A stretch of 64,000 bases of DNA, from positions 186,001 through 250,000 of the forward strand of contig NZ_LZZW01000031.1 of assembly GCF_014170375.1 (NCBI RefSeq). Reading direction: 5' to 3'. The position numbers and the translations under genes are program-made. Of the stretch, positions 7,333 to 16,739 are shown in pieces (the stretch's first letter is position 1; every line of letters starts with the position of its first letter). A model generated the notes under the pieces. The model was not told the DNA's origin, searched no databases, and worked only from the letters and a program-made list of their open reading frames with translations. The stretch is from Variovorax sp. UMC13 (GTDB lineage: Bacteria > Pseudomonadota > Gammaproteobacteria > Burkholderiales > Burkholderiaceae_C).

Positions 7333-8889
7333 TCATTTCCCGTTGGTACGCGGCACCGCTTCCATCAGCAGTGAAAGAGCCTTGCGCAGCGAGGTCTCCG
7401 AGGGCGTGGCGCCGCGGTCGAAACCCATGCGGACCACGACCAGGTCGTGCGACGGGACGATCAGCGTGATCTGCCCGCCCGCGCCGAGCATGTAGTAGGC
7501 CGAGGTGGGCACCGGGTACTGGGCCGAGCCGTTGAGCCAGAAGAAGCCGCCGTAGATGGGCCGCTTGTCGGCGGCCCAGGCGGGCGCCAGCGTGCTGACG
7601 AAGTTGACGTAGCCCTCGGGCAGGATGCGCTCGCCGTTCCAGACGCCGTCCTGCAGGTACAGGTTGCCCAGGCGCGACCAGTCGCGCGCGGCCATGAACT
7701 CGTAGCCCTGGGTCATGAAGTTGCCGTAGGGATCGGTCTCCATGACCATCGAGCGGATGCCGATCTTGTCGAACAGCGCGCGCTGCGGGAACGACAGGTA
7801 TTCCTCGCCGCGCTTCTCTACCGCCAGCCGCACCAGGTAGCTCGCGAGCACGGGGTCGGTGTTGCGGTAGCGGCCCACGGTGTTGGGCGGCCACTGCTGT
7901 GGCCGGGTCGCCGCGTAGTTGAAGATGTTGATGCGCCCGGTGTAGAAGTAGGTGTGGTCGGGGTAGGTGCCCTGGGGGTCGAAGTCGGGGTCCTCGGGCG
8001 CCTTGATGCGCAGCCCGCTCGACATGTGCAGGATGTCGGAGATCCGGATCTTCTGCCGCGGGTCGCCGGCCGCCTGCCATTCGGGGATCGGCGCTGGCTG
8101 GTCGAGCGTGTAGGCGCCCTGCTTGATCAGCACGCCCATCAGCGTGCCCACCACGCTCTTGCCCATCGACCACGATTCGAGCGGCGTGCTCGGCGTGATG
8201 CCAGGCCTGTAGCGCTCGCCCACGATGCGGCCCTTGTGCGTGACCACGAAGGCGGCCGTGTAGGCCTCGGGGGCTGCGAAGGCCGCATCCACCGCCTGCG
8301 CGAGCTTGGCGGTGTCGAGGCCAGACACGGGGTCGGTGGGCAGCACGTCGCCCATGGGCCAGGGCAGGCTGTCGGCGCCGGGCAGCGCGCTGCTCACTCG
8401 CACTGGCGTGAAGAGCACGTCGTCGCGCCCGGAGGGCAGCGTCACGCAGCCCTGGGAGCCGAAGTGGCGGGCCGTGATCACCCGGCCGTTGGGCAGGGTG
8501 ATGCGGACTTCCTTCTTCGCGTAATCGAACACCGGCCTGCCCACGGCCTGGCGCCAGGCGTAGGGGCCGGTGAAGAAGCCCACGTTCTCGACGGCGACGT
8601 CCGGGTTCAGGCCGGTGATGAAGGCGGCCGAGCACATGGTCTTCGCGTAGCCCGAGGTGTGGAGTTCCAGCACGTCGCCGGGCGGCGGGACATAAGGGGT
8701 ATTGAGTTCGAGCGCCTTGGCGCGGGCGATCATGGCCGCGGGCGCCGGCAGCGGGGGGCCGGCCGCGGGAGCGCCGTCACCACCGCCTGAACCGCCGCCG
8801 CCTCCGCCACCTCCACCACAGGAGGCCAGTGCAAAAACCGCGACGGTCGCGGCCAGGAGGGTCGACGGAACAGCACGCAAGCTCGACAT
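7333..8889 (-). CDS. Beta-lactamase-family serine hydrolase, lipoprotein (paralogue)
   Basis: A 518-residue envelope hydrolase. ATG 8889 is chosen over an upstream ATG because GAGGA precedes it at good spacing and the signal peptide begins there. The lipobox is ALAS-C24, then a long glycine-rich tether (ten glycines, S, GGG). The catalytic motif is S241-MG-K244 and the tyrosine motif is YRN in GRYRNTDP. It is about 80 residues longer than the downstream paralogue, with an extra domain of roughly 130 residues before the catalytic part. It is first in the two-gene operon. The substrate cannot be told from sequence. Confidence 0.87.
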   Translation of the reverse strand: MSSLRAVPSTLLAATVAVFALASCGGGGGGGGGSGGGDGAPAAGPPLPAPAAMIARAKALELNTPYVPPPGDVLELHTSGYAKTMCSAAFITGLNPDVAVENVGFFTGPYAWRQAVGRPVFDYAKKEVRITLPNGRVITARHFGSQGCVTLPSGRDDVLFTPVRVSSALPGADSLPWPMGDVLPTDPVSGLDTAKLAQAVDAAFAAPEAYTAAFVVTHKGRIVGERYRPGITPSTPLESWSMGKSVVGTLMGVLIKQGAYTLDQPAPIPEWQAAGDPRQKIRISDILHMSSGLRIKAPEDPDFDPQGTYPDHTYFYTGRINIFNYAATRPQQWPPNTVGRYRNTDPVLASYLVRLAVEKRGEEYLSFPQRALFDKIGIRSMVMETDPYGNFMTQGYEFMAARDWSRLGNLYLQDGVWNGERILPEGYVNFVSTLAPAWAADKRPIYGGFFWLNGSAQYPVPTSAYYMLGAGGQITLIVPSHDLVVVRMGFDRGATPSETSLRKALSLLMEAVPRTNGK

Positions 8890-9027
8890 CTGCAGTCCTC
8901 GCAGGGAGATGGGACACAGATTGTCACAGAGGCGGGCAACATTCACGGGCGAGCTGCATGCGCGTTTACCCGTTCCAATCCGGCACGGCGCGCGCGGACA
9001 GCCGTCCGCCGCTCCGCCGACGAGGCC

Positions 9028-9240
9028 TCAGCCGCGCGGCCCTTCCTTGCCGAACAGCCGCCGCATGGCCGCCAGGCCCGCGACGAGCGCAGTGCCGTAG
9101 TTGTCGTAGGCGTCGTCGGAGGCTTCCAGGGGCTGGTAGGGCAGCGTTTCCTCCACACCGGGGGCCTCGACCAGCACCCAATGGAACTCACCTTCCTCCA
9201 ATTCGTGGACGGTCAACGCGATGTTTCGCAGGGGGGACAT
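9028..9240 (-). CDS. Small acidic conserved-type protein, unknown
   Basis: A 70-residue acidic protein starting MSPLRNIALTVHELEEGEF and ending GKEGPRG. It has no signal or membrane segment. The N-terminal half looks like two beta strands, and a helix (YGTALVAGLAAMRRLFG) follows. Composition and codon usage match the backbone. The ribosome binding site is weak. I do not recognise the family. Confidence 0.55.
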   Translation of the reverse strand: MSPLRNIALTVHELEEGEFHWVLVEAPGVEETLPYQPLEASDDAYDNYGTALVAGLAAMRRLFGKEGPRG

Positions 9241-9494
9241 GAAGGGAGAGAGGGAGTGATCGGCGGCACGCCCCCGATGCTATGCAAGGGCCGCCACTTT
9301 GGCAGGGCACAAAGTCACGATTAATCACAAACGTCTTATTTTGTAATGCGTCTTGCCTTTGTCATGGGAGGAGGCCAGGCGCCATGGCAGGCCGGAAGGC
9401 TTCACGCGCATCCACGCTTCTCCTACACCTGCGGCGCGAGAGGCCTCCTAGGCTGATTCTTTCGGCCCAATGCCGCCACTGAAGAGGCCCTCTC

Positions 9495-9899
9495 ATGAAG
9501 AACTTCGCGATCACCTCCCACATGACCGCCACCCTCGGCGGCGCCTTCTATCCCACCGGCCATTCCATGGTGATGTTCCCGAGCGCGGACGACGCTAGGC
9601 ACGTGGGCCAGCAGTTGCGCGAGCACGGCTTCGACGCCGGCGCCATCTACCTGATCCCGCCCGAGGTGGTGCTGTCCCAGATCACGCCGACCACCTCCGA
9701 CGCTGACAACCCCCTGCCCTCCGCCGGCACCGAGGGCGCGACCGTGCGGGCCTACACCAAGCTCGCACGCGAAGGCCACACGGCGCTGCTGGTCGAGACC
9801 AAGGACGAGGAAGCGGCCGAGCGCCTGATGAAGGTGGTGCGCACCGTGCCCTACGCCATCGCGCAGCGCTACCGGATGCTGGTGATCGAGGACCTCTGA
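9495..9899 (+). CDS. Unknown protein, general-stress-protein-like fold
   Basis: A 134-residue soluble protein preceded by GAAGAGG seven bases before ATG. The pattern (FPSADDARHVGQQLREHGF, then AYTKLAREGHTALLVET, then KVVRTVPYAIAQRYRMLVIEDL) suggests two ferredoxin-like repeats of the sort found in proteins named after general stress protein 17M. That resemblance is only suggestive. It is convergent with the antiporter gene and stands alone. Confidence 0.7.
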   Translation: MKNFAITSHMTATLGGAFYPTGHSMVMFPSADDARHVGQQLREHGFDAGAIYLIPPEVVLSQITPTTSDADNPLPSAGTEGATVRAYTKLAREGHTALLVETKDEEAAERLMKVVRTVPYAIAQRYRMLVIEDL

Positions 9900-9914
9900 T
9901 ACGCCGACGGGCGC

Positions 9915-11606
9915 TCAGGCCGGCACGGCCCGGCGCACCACGTCTCGCGCCATCGCCTGGGCCAGTTCCTCCTCGCCCAGGAACACCGTCACCGCGGCCT
10001 CCTGCGTGAGCAGGCGGGCCTCGTCCTCGTTGTGGCTGCGGATCACGGTCTCGATGCTGGGGTTGAGCGTGCGCGCGGTCTCGATCATCTGGCGCACGTT
10101 CATCGCGTCGGGCGTGGCCACCACCAGCACCCGGGCACGCGCGATGTGGGCCTGGATCAGCACCGCGGGCTCGGCCGCATCGCCCCACACCGCGGCCACG
10201 CCTTCGGCGCGCAGTTTCTCGACCAGCTCGCGGTTCTGCTCCGCGACCACGAAGGGAATGTGGTGCGCCGTGAGTGCCGCGGCGATGCGCCGGCCGACGC
10301 GGCCGTAACCGACCAGCACCACCTGGCGCGACAGGTAGCGCGCCTCGGTGGTGGTCGGCAGCTCGGCCAGCGGGTCGTCGCGGGCATCGAGCGAACGCGC
10401 GAAGGACGAATGCGCGCGCAGCCATTTCTGGATCGGCGCGATCAGGCTGAACCACAGCGGGTTGGTGGCGATGGAGATCAGCGCGCCGGCCAGGATCAGG
10501 CTCTGGCCCTCGGGCGGCAGCAGCTTCAACGCCACGCCCAGGCCGACCAGGATGAAGGAGAACTCGCCGATCTGCGCCAGGCTCGCGCTCACCGTGAGTG
10601 CGGTGTTGAGCGGGTAGCGGAAGGCGAGCACCAGCACGCAGGCCGCGATCGACTTGCCCACCACGATCACGCCCACCACGGCCAGCACCTGCAGCGGCCG
10701 CTCGATCAGCACCGAGGGGTCGAACAGCATGCCCACCGAGACGAAGAACAGCACCGCGAAGGCGTCTCGCAGCGGCAGCGATTCCTCGGCTGCGCGCTGG
10801 CTGAATTCCGACTCGCGCATCACCATGCCGGCGAAGAAGGCACCCAGCGCGAAGGACACGCCGAACAGCGCGGCCGAAGCGAAGGCGATGCTCACCGCCG
10901 CCGCCACCACGCACAGGGTGAAGAGCTCGCGCGAATTGGTGCGCGTGACCTGCCAGAGGATCCAGGGGAACACGCGCCGGCCGACCACCAGCATCAGCGC
11001 CACGAAGCCGCCGACCTGCAGCAGCGTGATGCCCAGCGTGGTCCAGATGGCGCTGGCGTCGGCCCCATCGGCGGCCCCGCCCAGAGTGCCGGCCAGCGGC
11101 GGCAGCAGCACCAGCACCAGCACCATCGCCAGGTCTTCCACCACCAGCCAGCCGACCGCGATGCGGCCCGTATAGGAATCGAGCAGGCCCAGGCTCTCGA
11201 GCGCGCGCAGCAGCACGACCGTGCTGGCCACCGACAGCGCCAGGCCGAAGACCAGCGCGCCGCCGAGGTTCCAGCCCCACCAGGTGGCGAGCGCGCCGCC
11301 CATCAGCGTGGCCACGCCGATCTGCACCAGCGCGCCGGGCACCGCGATCTTGCGCACCGCCAGCAGGTCGTCGAGCGAGAAGTGCAGGCCCACGCCGAAC
11401 ATCAGCAGCATCACGCCGATCTCGGCCAGCTGGGCGGCGATCTCGGCATCGGCCACGAAGCCGGGGGTGAACGGTCCGATGATCACGCCCGCCAGCAGGT
11501 AGCCGACCAGCGCCGGCAGGCGCACGCGCGCCGCCAGGAAGCCGAGGATGAGCGCCAGGCCCAGACCCGCGGCAATGGTGTTGATCAATGAAACGCTGTG
11601 GGGCAT
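9915..11606 (-). CDS. ybaL: YbaL-type monovalent cation:proton antiporter (CPA2)
   Basis: A 563-residue inner-membrane transporter, close to the usual length of YbaL. The first two thirds form about 12 hydrophobic segments, starting with the family hallmark LVGYLLAGVIIGPFTPGF and the LMFGVGLHFS segment. The C-terminal third is a RCK/TrkA-N domain with the nucleotide-binding loop GYGRVG at 433-438. Start MPHSVSLINT (11606) is preferred to an ATG 30 codons upstream because family members begin here. Related proteins exchange K+ or Na+ for H+ and are gated by nucleotides or glutathione adducts. It stands alone and shares a terminator region with phbB upstream. Confidence 0.88.
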   Translation of the reverse strand: MPHSVSLINTIAAGLGLALILGFLAARVRLPALVGYLLAGVIIGPFTPGFVADAEIAAQLAEIGVMLLMFGVGLHFSLDDLLAVRKIAVPGALVQIGVATLMGGALATWWGWNLGGALVFGLALSVASTVVLLRALESLGLLDSYTGRIAVGWLVVEDLAMVLVLVLLPPLAGTLGGAADGADASAIWTTLGITLLQVGGFVALMLVVGRRVFPWILWQVTRTNSRELFTLCVVAAAVSIAFASAALFGVSFALGAFFAGMVMRESEFSQRAAEESLPLRDAFAVLFFVSVGMLFDPSVLIERPLQVLAVVGVIVVGKSIAACVLVLAFRYPLNTALTVSASLAQIGEFSFILVGLGVALKLLPPEGQSLILAGALISIATNPLWFSLIAPIQKWLRAHSSFARSLDARDDPLAELPTTTEARYLSRQVVLVGYGRVGRRIAAALTAHHIPFVVAEQNRELVEKLRAEGVAAVWGDAAEPAVLIQAHIARARVLVVATPDAMNVRQMIETARTLNPSIETVIRSHNEDEARLLTQEAAVTVFLGEEELAQAMARDVVRRAVPA

Positions 11607-11719
11607 CCGGTGGGTGTCGCTGGCTGAGGGAAATCGCTGGAGAGGACTCGCGCCATGAACAGGCGCAAGGGGTTGCTGCGACTGTAGCGTCCACACTCCC
11701 GCAGCAGCGTGACGCGCAA

Positions 11720-11742
11720 GAAAAAACCCGCCGCAGCGGGTT
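11720..11742 (-). terminator. Intrinsic terminator of phbB
   Basis: On the minus strand AACCCGC, loop TGCG and GCGGGTT form a perfect 7-bp stem (11725-11742), directly followed by T-rich TTTTCTT. It lies 27 bases after the phbB stop codon, between phbB and the antiporter. Confidence 0.8.
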
Positions 11743-11768
11743 CTTTCTTCTGCAGGCGCCGGCAGCGC

Positions 11769-12506
11769 TCAGTGCATGTGCAGGCCGCCGTTGACCGAGA
11801 AGTCGGCGCCGGTGGAATAGCCGCCCTCGTCGGTGGCCAGCCACGAGATGATCGAGGCGATCTCGCTGGGCTCGCCCAGGCGCTTGACCGGAATGGTCGC
11901 GACGATCTTGTCGAGCACTTCCTGGCGGATGGCCTTGACCATGTCGGTGCCGATGTAGCCCGGGCTCACGGTGTTGACCGTCACGCCCTTGGACGCCAGC
12001 TCCTGCGCCAGCGCCATCGTGAAGCCGTGCATGCCGGCCTTGGCCGCCGAGTAGTTGGTCTGGCCGGCCTGGCCCTTGGCGCCGTTGACCGAGCTGATGT
12101 TGACGATGCGGCCCCAGCCCTTCTCGACCATGTCGCCTACCACCTGCTTGGTGACGTTGAACATGCTGTTGAGGTTGGTCTCGATCACCGCGCTCCAGTC
12201 CTCGGGCGTCATCTTGAGGAACATGCGGTCGCGGGTGATGCCCGCGTTGTTCACCAGCACGTCGATGCTGCCGTGTTCGGCCTTGGACTTGCCGAAGGCC
12301 TCGACCGTGGAGTTCCAGTCGCCGACGTTGCCGACCGACGCGTGGAACTCGTAGCCCAGCGCCTTCTGCTCGGCAAGCCATTTGCCGAAGTCGCGTGTGG
12401 GGCCGCAGCCCGCGATGACCGTGAAACCGTCCTTGTGCAGGCGTTGGCAGATGGCGGTTCCGATGCCTCCCATGCCACCGGTGACGTAAGCGACTTTCTT
12501 GCTCAT
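11769..12506 (-). CDS. phbB: Acetoacetyl-CoA reductase
   Basis: A 245-residue short-chain dehydrogenase that reduces acetoacetyl-CoA to (R)-3-hydroxybutyryl-CoA with NADPH, the second step of polyhydroxybutyrate synthesis. The cofactor loop is TGGMGGIG near residues 9-16, followed by NNAG and the catalytic NISSVNG ... NYSAAKAG (Ser, Tyr-x3-Lys). The C-terminus SVNGGLHMH is typical of PhbB. The gene is monocistronic here; phaC and phaA are not in this window. A strong terminator follows. Confidence 0.95.
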   Translation of the reverse strand: MSKKVAYVTGGMGGIGTAICQRLHKDGFTVIAGCGPTRDFGKWLAEQKALGYEFHASVGNVGDWNSTVEAFGKSKAEHGSIDVLVNNAGITRDRMFLKMTPEDWSAVIETNLNSMFNVTKQVVGDMVEKGWGRIVNISSVNGAKGQAGQTNYSAAKAGMHGFTMALAQELASKGVTVNTVSPGYIGTDMVKAIRQEVLDKIVATIPVKRLGEPSEIASIISWLATDEGGYSTGADFSVNGGLHMH

Positions 12507-12636
12507 GAATTTTCCTTAGATATACGAAGCCCGGACAGGCGAGATCACTGTAGCGAAGTTTCGCATGCCCTCCCTCCTAGGAAAACACTGACCCCGGAGA
12601 CAACACACTTGTCACACTTCGTTCCTACACTGCGGC
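12507..12636. promoter_or_regulatory. Divergent promoter region phbB / ugpC
   Basis: This 130-base spacer must carry promoters for phbB (minus) and the ugp operon (plus). A short palindrome GCGAA-GT-TTCGC lies at about 12553-12564. No confident -35/-10 assignment is possible, and no clear Pho box is visible. Confidence 0.35.
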
Positions 12637-13665
<1,029 letters not shown>

Positions 13666-13700
13666 GGCGCACCACCCCATCGCCATCAACGATTTCATTT

Positions 13701-13710
13701 CGAGGAGAAG
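13701..13710 (+). promoter_or_regulatory. Ribosome binding site deciding the ugpB start
   Basis: CGAGGAGAAG lies 8 bases before ATG 13718 and fixes the start of the binding protein at its signal peptide, although the frame is open for 87 codons upstream. Confidence 0.7.
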
Positions 13711-13717
13711 TCCCCCC

Positions 13718-15007
13718 ATGCAACGCAACACCTTCGTCAAGGCGCTGGCCGCCACGGCCCTGTTCACCAGCTTCGCCGGCCTCGCGCAGGCACAAGCACC
13801 GGTCGACCTGCAGTTCTACTACCCGGTGGCGGTCGGCGGCCCGATCGCCAAGACCATCGACGGCTTCGCGGCCGGCTTCATGAAGGAGAACCCGAACATC
13901 AAGGTCACGCCGATCTACGCCGGCACCTACCAGGAGACCATCGTCAAGGCGCTCACGGCCCACAAGTCGGGCACGCCGCCGGTCACCTCGGTGCTGCTGT
14001 CGACCGACATGTTCACGCTGATCGACGAGGACGCCATCGTGCCCTTCGACGACTTCGCCAAGACAGCCGAAGACAAGGCCTGGATGGGCAGCTTCTACAA
14101 GGCCTTCATGGCCAACAGCCAGACCGGCGGCAAGACCTGGGGCATTCCCTTCCAGCGCTCGACCGTCGTGATGTACTGGAACAAGGAGCTGTTCAAGGAA
14201 GCCGGCCTCGACCCCAACAAGGCACCGACGACCTGGGCCGAACTCAAGGACGCCGCGACCAAGCTCACGAAGAAGGACGCGGGCGGCAAGACCACGCAGT
14301 ACGGCATCCAGATCCCGTCGAGCGGCTTCCCCTACTGGCTGTTCCAGACGCTGACCACGCCCAACGACACGATCCTCGCCAACGAGGCCGGCACGCAGGT
14401 CAAGTTCGACGACCCCAAGGTGATCGAGGCGCTGCAGTTCTGGGTCGACCTGGGCAAGGCCGGCATCCACCCGCCGGGCGTCGTCGAATGGGGCACCACG
14501 CCCAAGGACTTCTTCGAGAAGAAGGCCGCGATCATCTACACGACCACCGGCAACCTGACCAACATCAAGGCCAACGCCAAGTTCGACTTCGGCGTGGGCA
14601 TGATCCCGGGCAACAAGCGCAAGGGCTCGCCCACGGGCGGCGGCAACTTCTACATCTTCAAGAAGTCGACGCCGGCGCAGCAGGAAGCCGCCTTCAAGTT
14701 CGCCAAGTGGGTCACGCAGCCCGAGCGCGCGGCCCAGTGGAGCATGGAGACCGGCTACGTCGCCGTCTCGCAGGCCGCCTACGACACGCCCACGCTCAAG
14801 AAGTACGGCCAGGACTTCCCGGCCGCGCTGGTGGCGCGCGACCAGCTGCCGGTGTCGGTGGCCGAGTTCTCCACGCATGAGAACCAGCGCGTGACCAAGG
14901 CCCTGAACGACGGCCTGCAGGCCGCGCTGACCGGCACCAAGACACCGGCCCAGGCGATGCAGGACGCGCAGAAGGAAGCCGACCGCATCCTGCGCAACTA
15001 CAAGTGA
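13718..15007 (+). CDS. ugpB: Glycerol-3-phosphate-binding periplasmic protein
   Basis: A 429-residue periplasmic solute-binding protein. A Sec signal ends AGLAQA-QA near residue 24. The mature part resembles UgpB: MYWNKELFKEAGLDP, a TTTGNLTNIKANAKFDFGVG segment matching the UgpB region around SSGSLANI, GGGNFYIF, and ETGYVAVSQAAYD. It delivers glycerol-3-phosphate or glycerophosphodiesters to the membrane complex. Its stop overlaps the GTG start of ugpA (GTGA). Confidence 0.9.
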   Translation: MQRNTFVKALAATALFTSFAGLAQAQAPVDLQFYYPVAVGGPIAKTIDGFAAGFMKENPNIKVTPIYAGTYQETIVKALTAHKSGTPPVTSVLLSTDMFTLIDEDAIVPFDDFAKTAEDKAWMGSFYKAFMANSQTGGKTWGIPFQRSTVVMYWNKELFKEAGLDPNKAPTTWAELKDAATKLTKKDAGGKTTQYGIQIPSSGFPYWLFQTLTTPNDTILANEAGTQVKFDDPKVIEALQFWVDLGKAGIHPPGVVEWGTTPKDFFEKKAAIIYTTTGNLTNIKANAKFDFGVGMIPGNKRKGSPTGGGNFYIFKKSTPAQQEAAFKFAKWVTQPERAAQWSMETGYVAVSQAAYDTPTLKKYGQDFPAALVARDQLPVSVAEFSTHENQRVTKALNDGLQAALTGTKTPAQAMQDAQKEADRILRNYK

Positions 15008-15906
15008 GCACGCGCGGCAGCCCGACCGTCCACCGCGGCAGCCACACGGCCGTGCAGGCCTGGCTGCTGCTGCTTCCCGCCTCGCTGATCCTGCTGGCCT
15101 TCACCCACTGGCCGGTGATCGGCACGCTGTGGCACAGCTTCCAGTCGACGCCCAAGGGCGGCCGGCCGGCGGTGTGGGTGGGCCTGGAGAACTACCAAGT
15201 CATGCTCGACGACCCGGTGTTCTGGAAGGCGCTGACCAACAACCTGTGGTTCGCGGGCGCGACCATTCCGCTGTCGATCGGCCTGGCGCTGGCGATGGCG
15301 CTGTGGGTCAACGAGCGCATCGCGGGCCGCACCTTTTTGCGCATGGCGTACTTCACGCCCACCGTGCTGCCGATGATCGCGGTGGCCAACATCTGGCTCT
15401 TCTTCTACACGCCGCAGTACGGCCTGCTCGAGCAGCTCAGCGGCGCACTGGGCTTCGGCTCGCACAACTGGCTGGGCAGCCCGAGCACCGCGCTCGGTGC
15501 CGTCACGCTGGTGGCCGTGTGGAAGGAAGCCGGCTTCTTCATGATCTTCTACCTGGCCGCGCTGCAGTCGCTCAACCCGAGCCTGCGCGAGGCGGCGGCG
15601 ATCGAGGGTGCGTCGCGCTGGTACTTCTTCCGCCGCGTGCAGTGGCCCTTGCTCATGCCCACCACGCTGTTCGTGCTGATCAACTGCGTGATCAACGCCT
15701 TCCGCATGGTCGACCACCTGTTCGTGCTCACGCGCGGCGGCCCCGACAACGCCTCGACGCTGCTGCTCTACCACCTCTACGAAGTCGGCTTCAGCTTCTG
15801 GGACACCGGCTACGCCTCGGCGCTCACCATGGTGATCATCGTGGCGCTGGTCGGCGTGACGCTGCTGCAGTTCTTCGTGCTCGACCGCAAGGTGCACTAC
15901 CGATGA
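15004..15906 (+). CDS. ugpA: Glycerol-3-phosphate ABC transporter permease
   Basis: A 300-residue inner-membrane permease of the MalF/UgpA family with about six hydrophobic segments and the coupling EAA loop LREAAAIEGASRWYFFRRVQ. It starts at GTG 15004, overlapping the ugpB stop by four bases. Its stop overlaps the ATG of ugpE by four bases (ATGA). The tight overlaps indicate translational coupling and equal synthesis of both permeases. Confidence 0.92.
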   Translation: MSTRGSPTVHRGSHTAVQAWLLLLPASLILLAFTHWPVIGTLWHSFQSTPKGGRPAVWVGLENYQVMLDDPVFWKALTNNLWFAGATIPLSIGLALAMALWVNERIAGRTFLRMAYFTPTVLPMIAVANIWLFFYTPQYGLLEQLSGALGFGSHNWLGSPSTALGAVTLVAVWKEAGFFMIFYLAALQSLNPSLREAAAIEGASRWYFFRRVQWPLLMPTTLFVLINCVINAFRMVDHLFVLTRGGPDNASTLLLYHLYEVGFSFWDTGYASALTMVIIVALVGVTLLQFFVLDRKVHYR

Positions 15907-16739
15907 AGGCCGCGCCCTCGCAACGGCTCGCCTACAACGCGCCGACCCGGCTGGACACGCTGGCCGCCTGGCTGCTCGCGCTGGCCTGGGTGCTGCCGCT
16001 GATCTACACCGTGTGGACCGCCTTCCATGCGCCCGAGTACGCGGCGCGCTTCGTCTGGAACGCGCCGCTCACGCTGGACAACTTCGCCCGCGCCTGGGAG
16101 GCCGCGCCCTTCGCGCGCTACTTCCTCAACACCACGCTGCTGGTGCTGATGATCCTCGTGGCGCAGTTGGTGCTCAGCACCATGGCGGCCTATGCCTTCG
16201 CGCGCTACGAATTCCGCGGCCGCGACATCGTGTTCTCGCTGGTGCTGGTGCAGCTCACGGTGATGCCCGACCTGCTGCTGGTGGAGAACTACCGCACCAT
16301 GGCCAGCCTGGGCCTGATCGACAGCCTGTTCGCCATCGGCCTGCCCTACTTCGCCTCGGCGCTGGCCATCTTCCTGCTGCGTCAGACCTTCATGGGCATC
16401 CCGAAGGAGCTCGACGAGGCCGCGCGCATGGAAGGCGCGAGCGCGCTGCAGATCCTCTGGCGCGTCTACGTGCCGCTGGCCAAGCCGATCTACGTGGCCT
16501 TCGGGCTGGTGTCGGTGAGTTACCACTGGAACAACTTCCTCTGGCCGCTGATCGTGACCAACAGCGTCAAGGCGCGGCCGCTCACGGTCGGGCTGCAGGT
16601 CTTCTCCTCGGTCGACCAGGGCATCGACTGGTCGATCATCACGGCCGCGACGCTGATGACCTCGGCGCCGCTGCTGATCGCCTTCCTTCTTTTCCAACGC
16701 CAGTTCGTCCAAAGCTTCATGCGGGCGGGGATCAAATGA
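15903..16739 (+). CDS. ugpE: Glycerol-3-phosphate ABC transporter permease
   Basis: A 278-residue MalG/UgpE-type permease with about six membrane segments and the EAA loop ELDEAARMEGASALQILWRV. The C-terminus QRQFVQSFMRAGIK is the usual UgpE ending. The start is fixed by the ATGA overlap with ugpA, and the stop overlaps the next gene's ATG the same way. Confidence 0.92.
   Translation: MKAAPSQRLAYNAPTRLDTLAAWLLALAWVLPLIYTVWTAFHAPEYAARFVWNAPLTLDNFARAWEAAPFARYFLNTTLLVLMILVAQLVLSTMAAYAFARYEFRGRDIVFSLVLVQLTVMPDLLLVENYRTMASLGLIDSLFAIGLPYFASALAIFLLRQTFMGIPKELDEAARMEGASALQILWRVYVPLAKPIYVAFGLVSVSYHWNNFLWPLIVTNSVKARPLTVGLQVFSSVDQGIDWSIITAATLMTSAPLLIAFLLFQRQFVQSFMRAGIK

Noticed and set aside
7333..11606. 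Integrated prophage or transposon in the backbone
   Set aside because: No transposase, terminal repeats or composition change seen; the genes are ordinary chromosomal ones.
9682..12381. 899-residue open frame on the minus strand over the antiporter and phbB
   Set aside because: Arg/Gly/His-rich composition and full overlap with two well-recognised genes in another frame; a GC-rich shadow.
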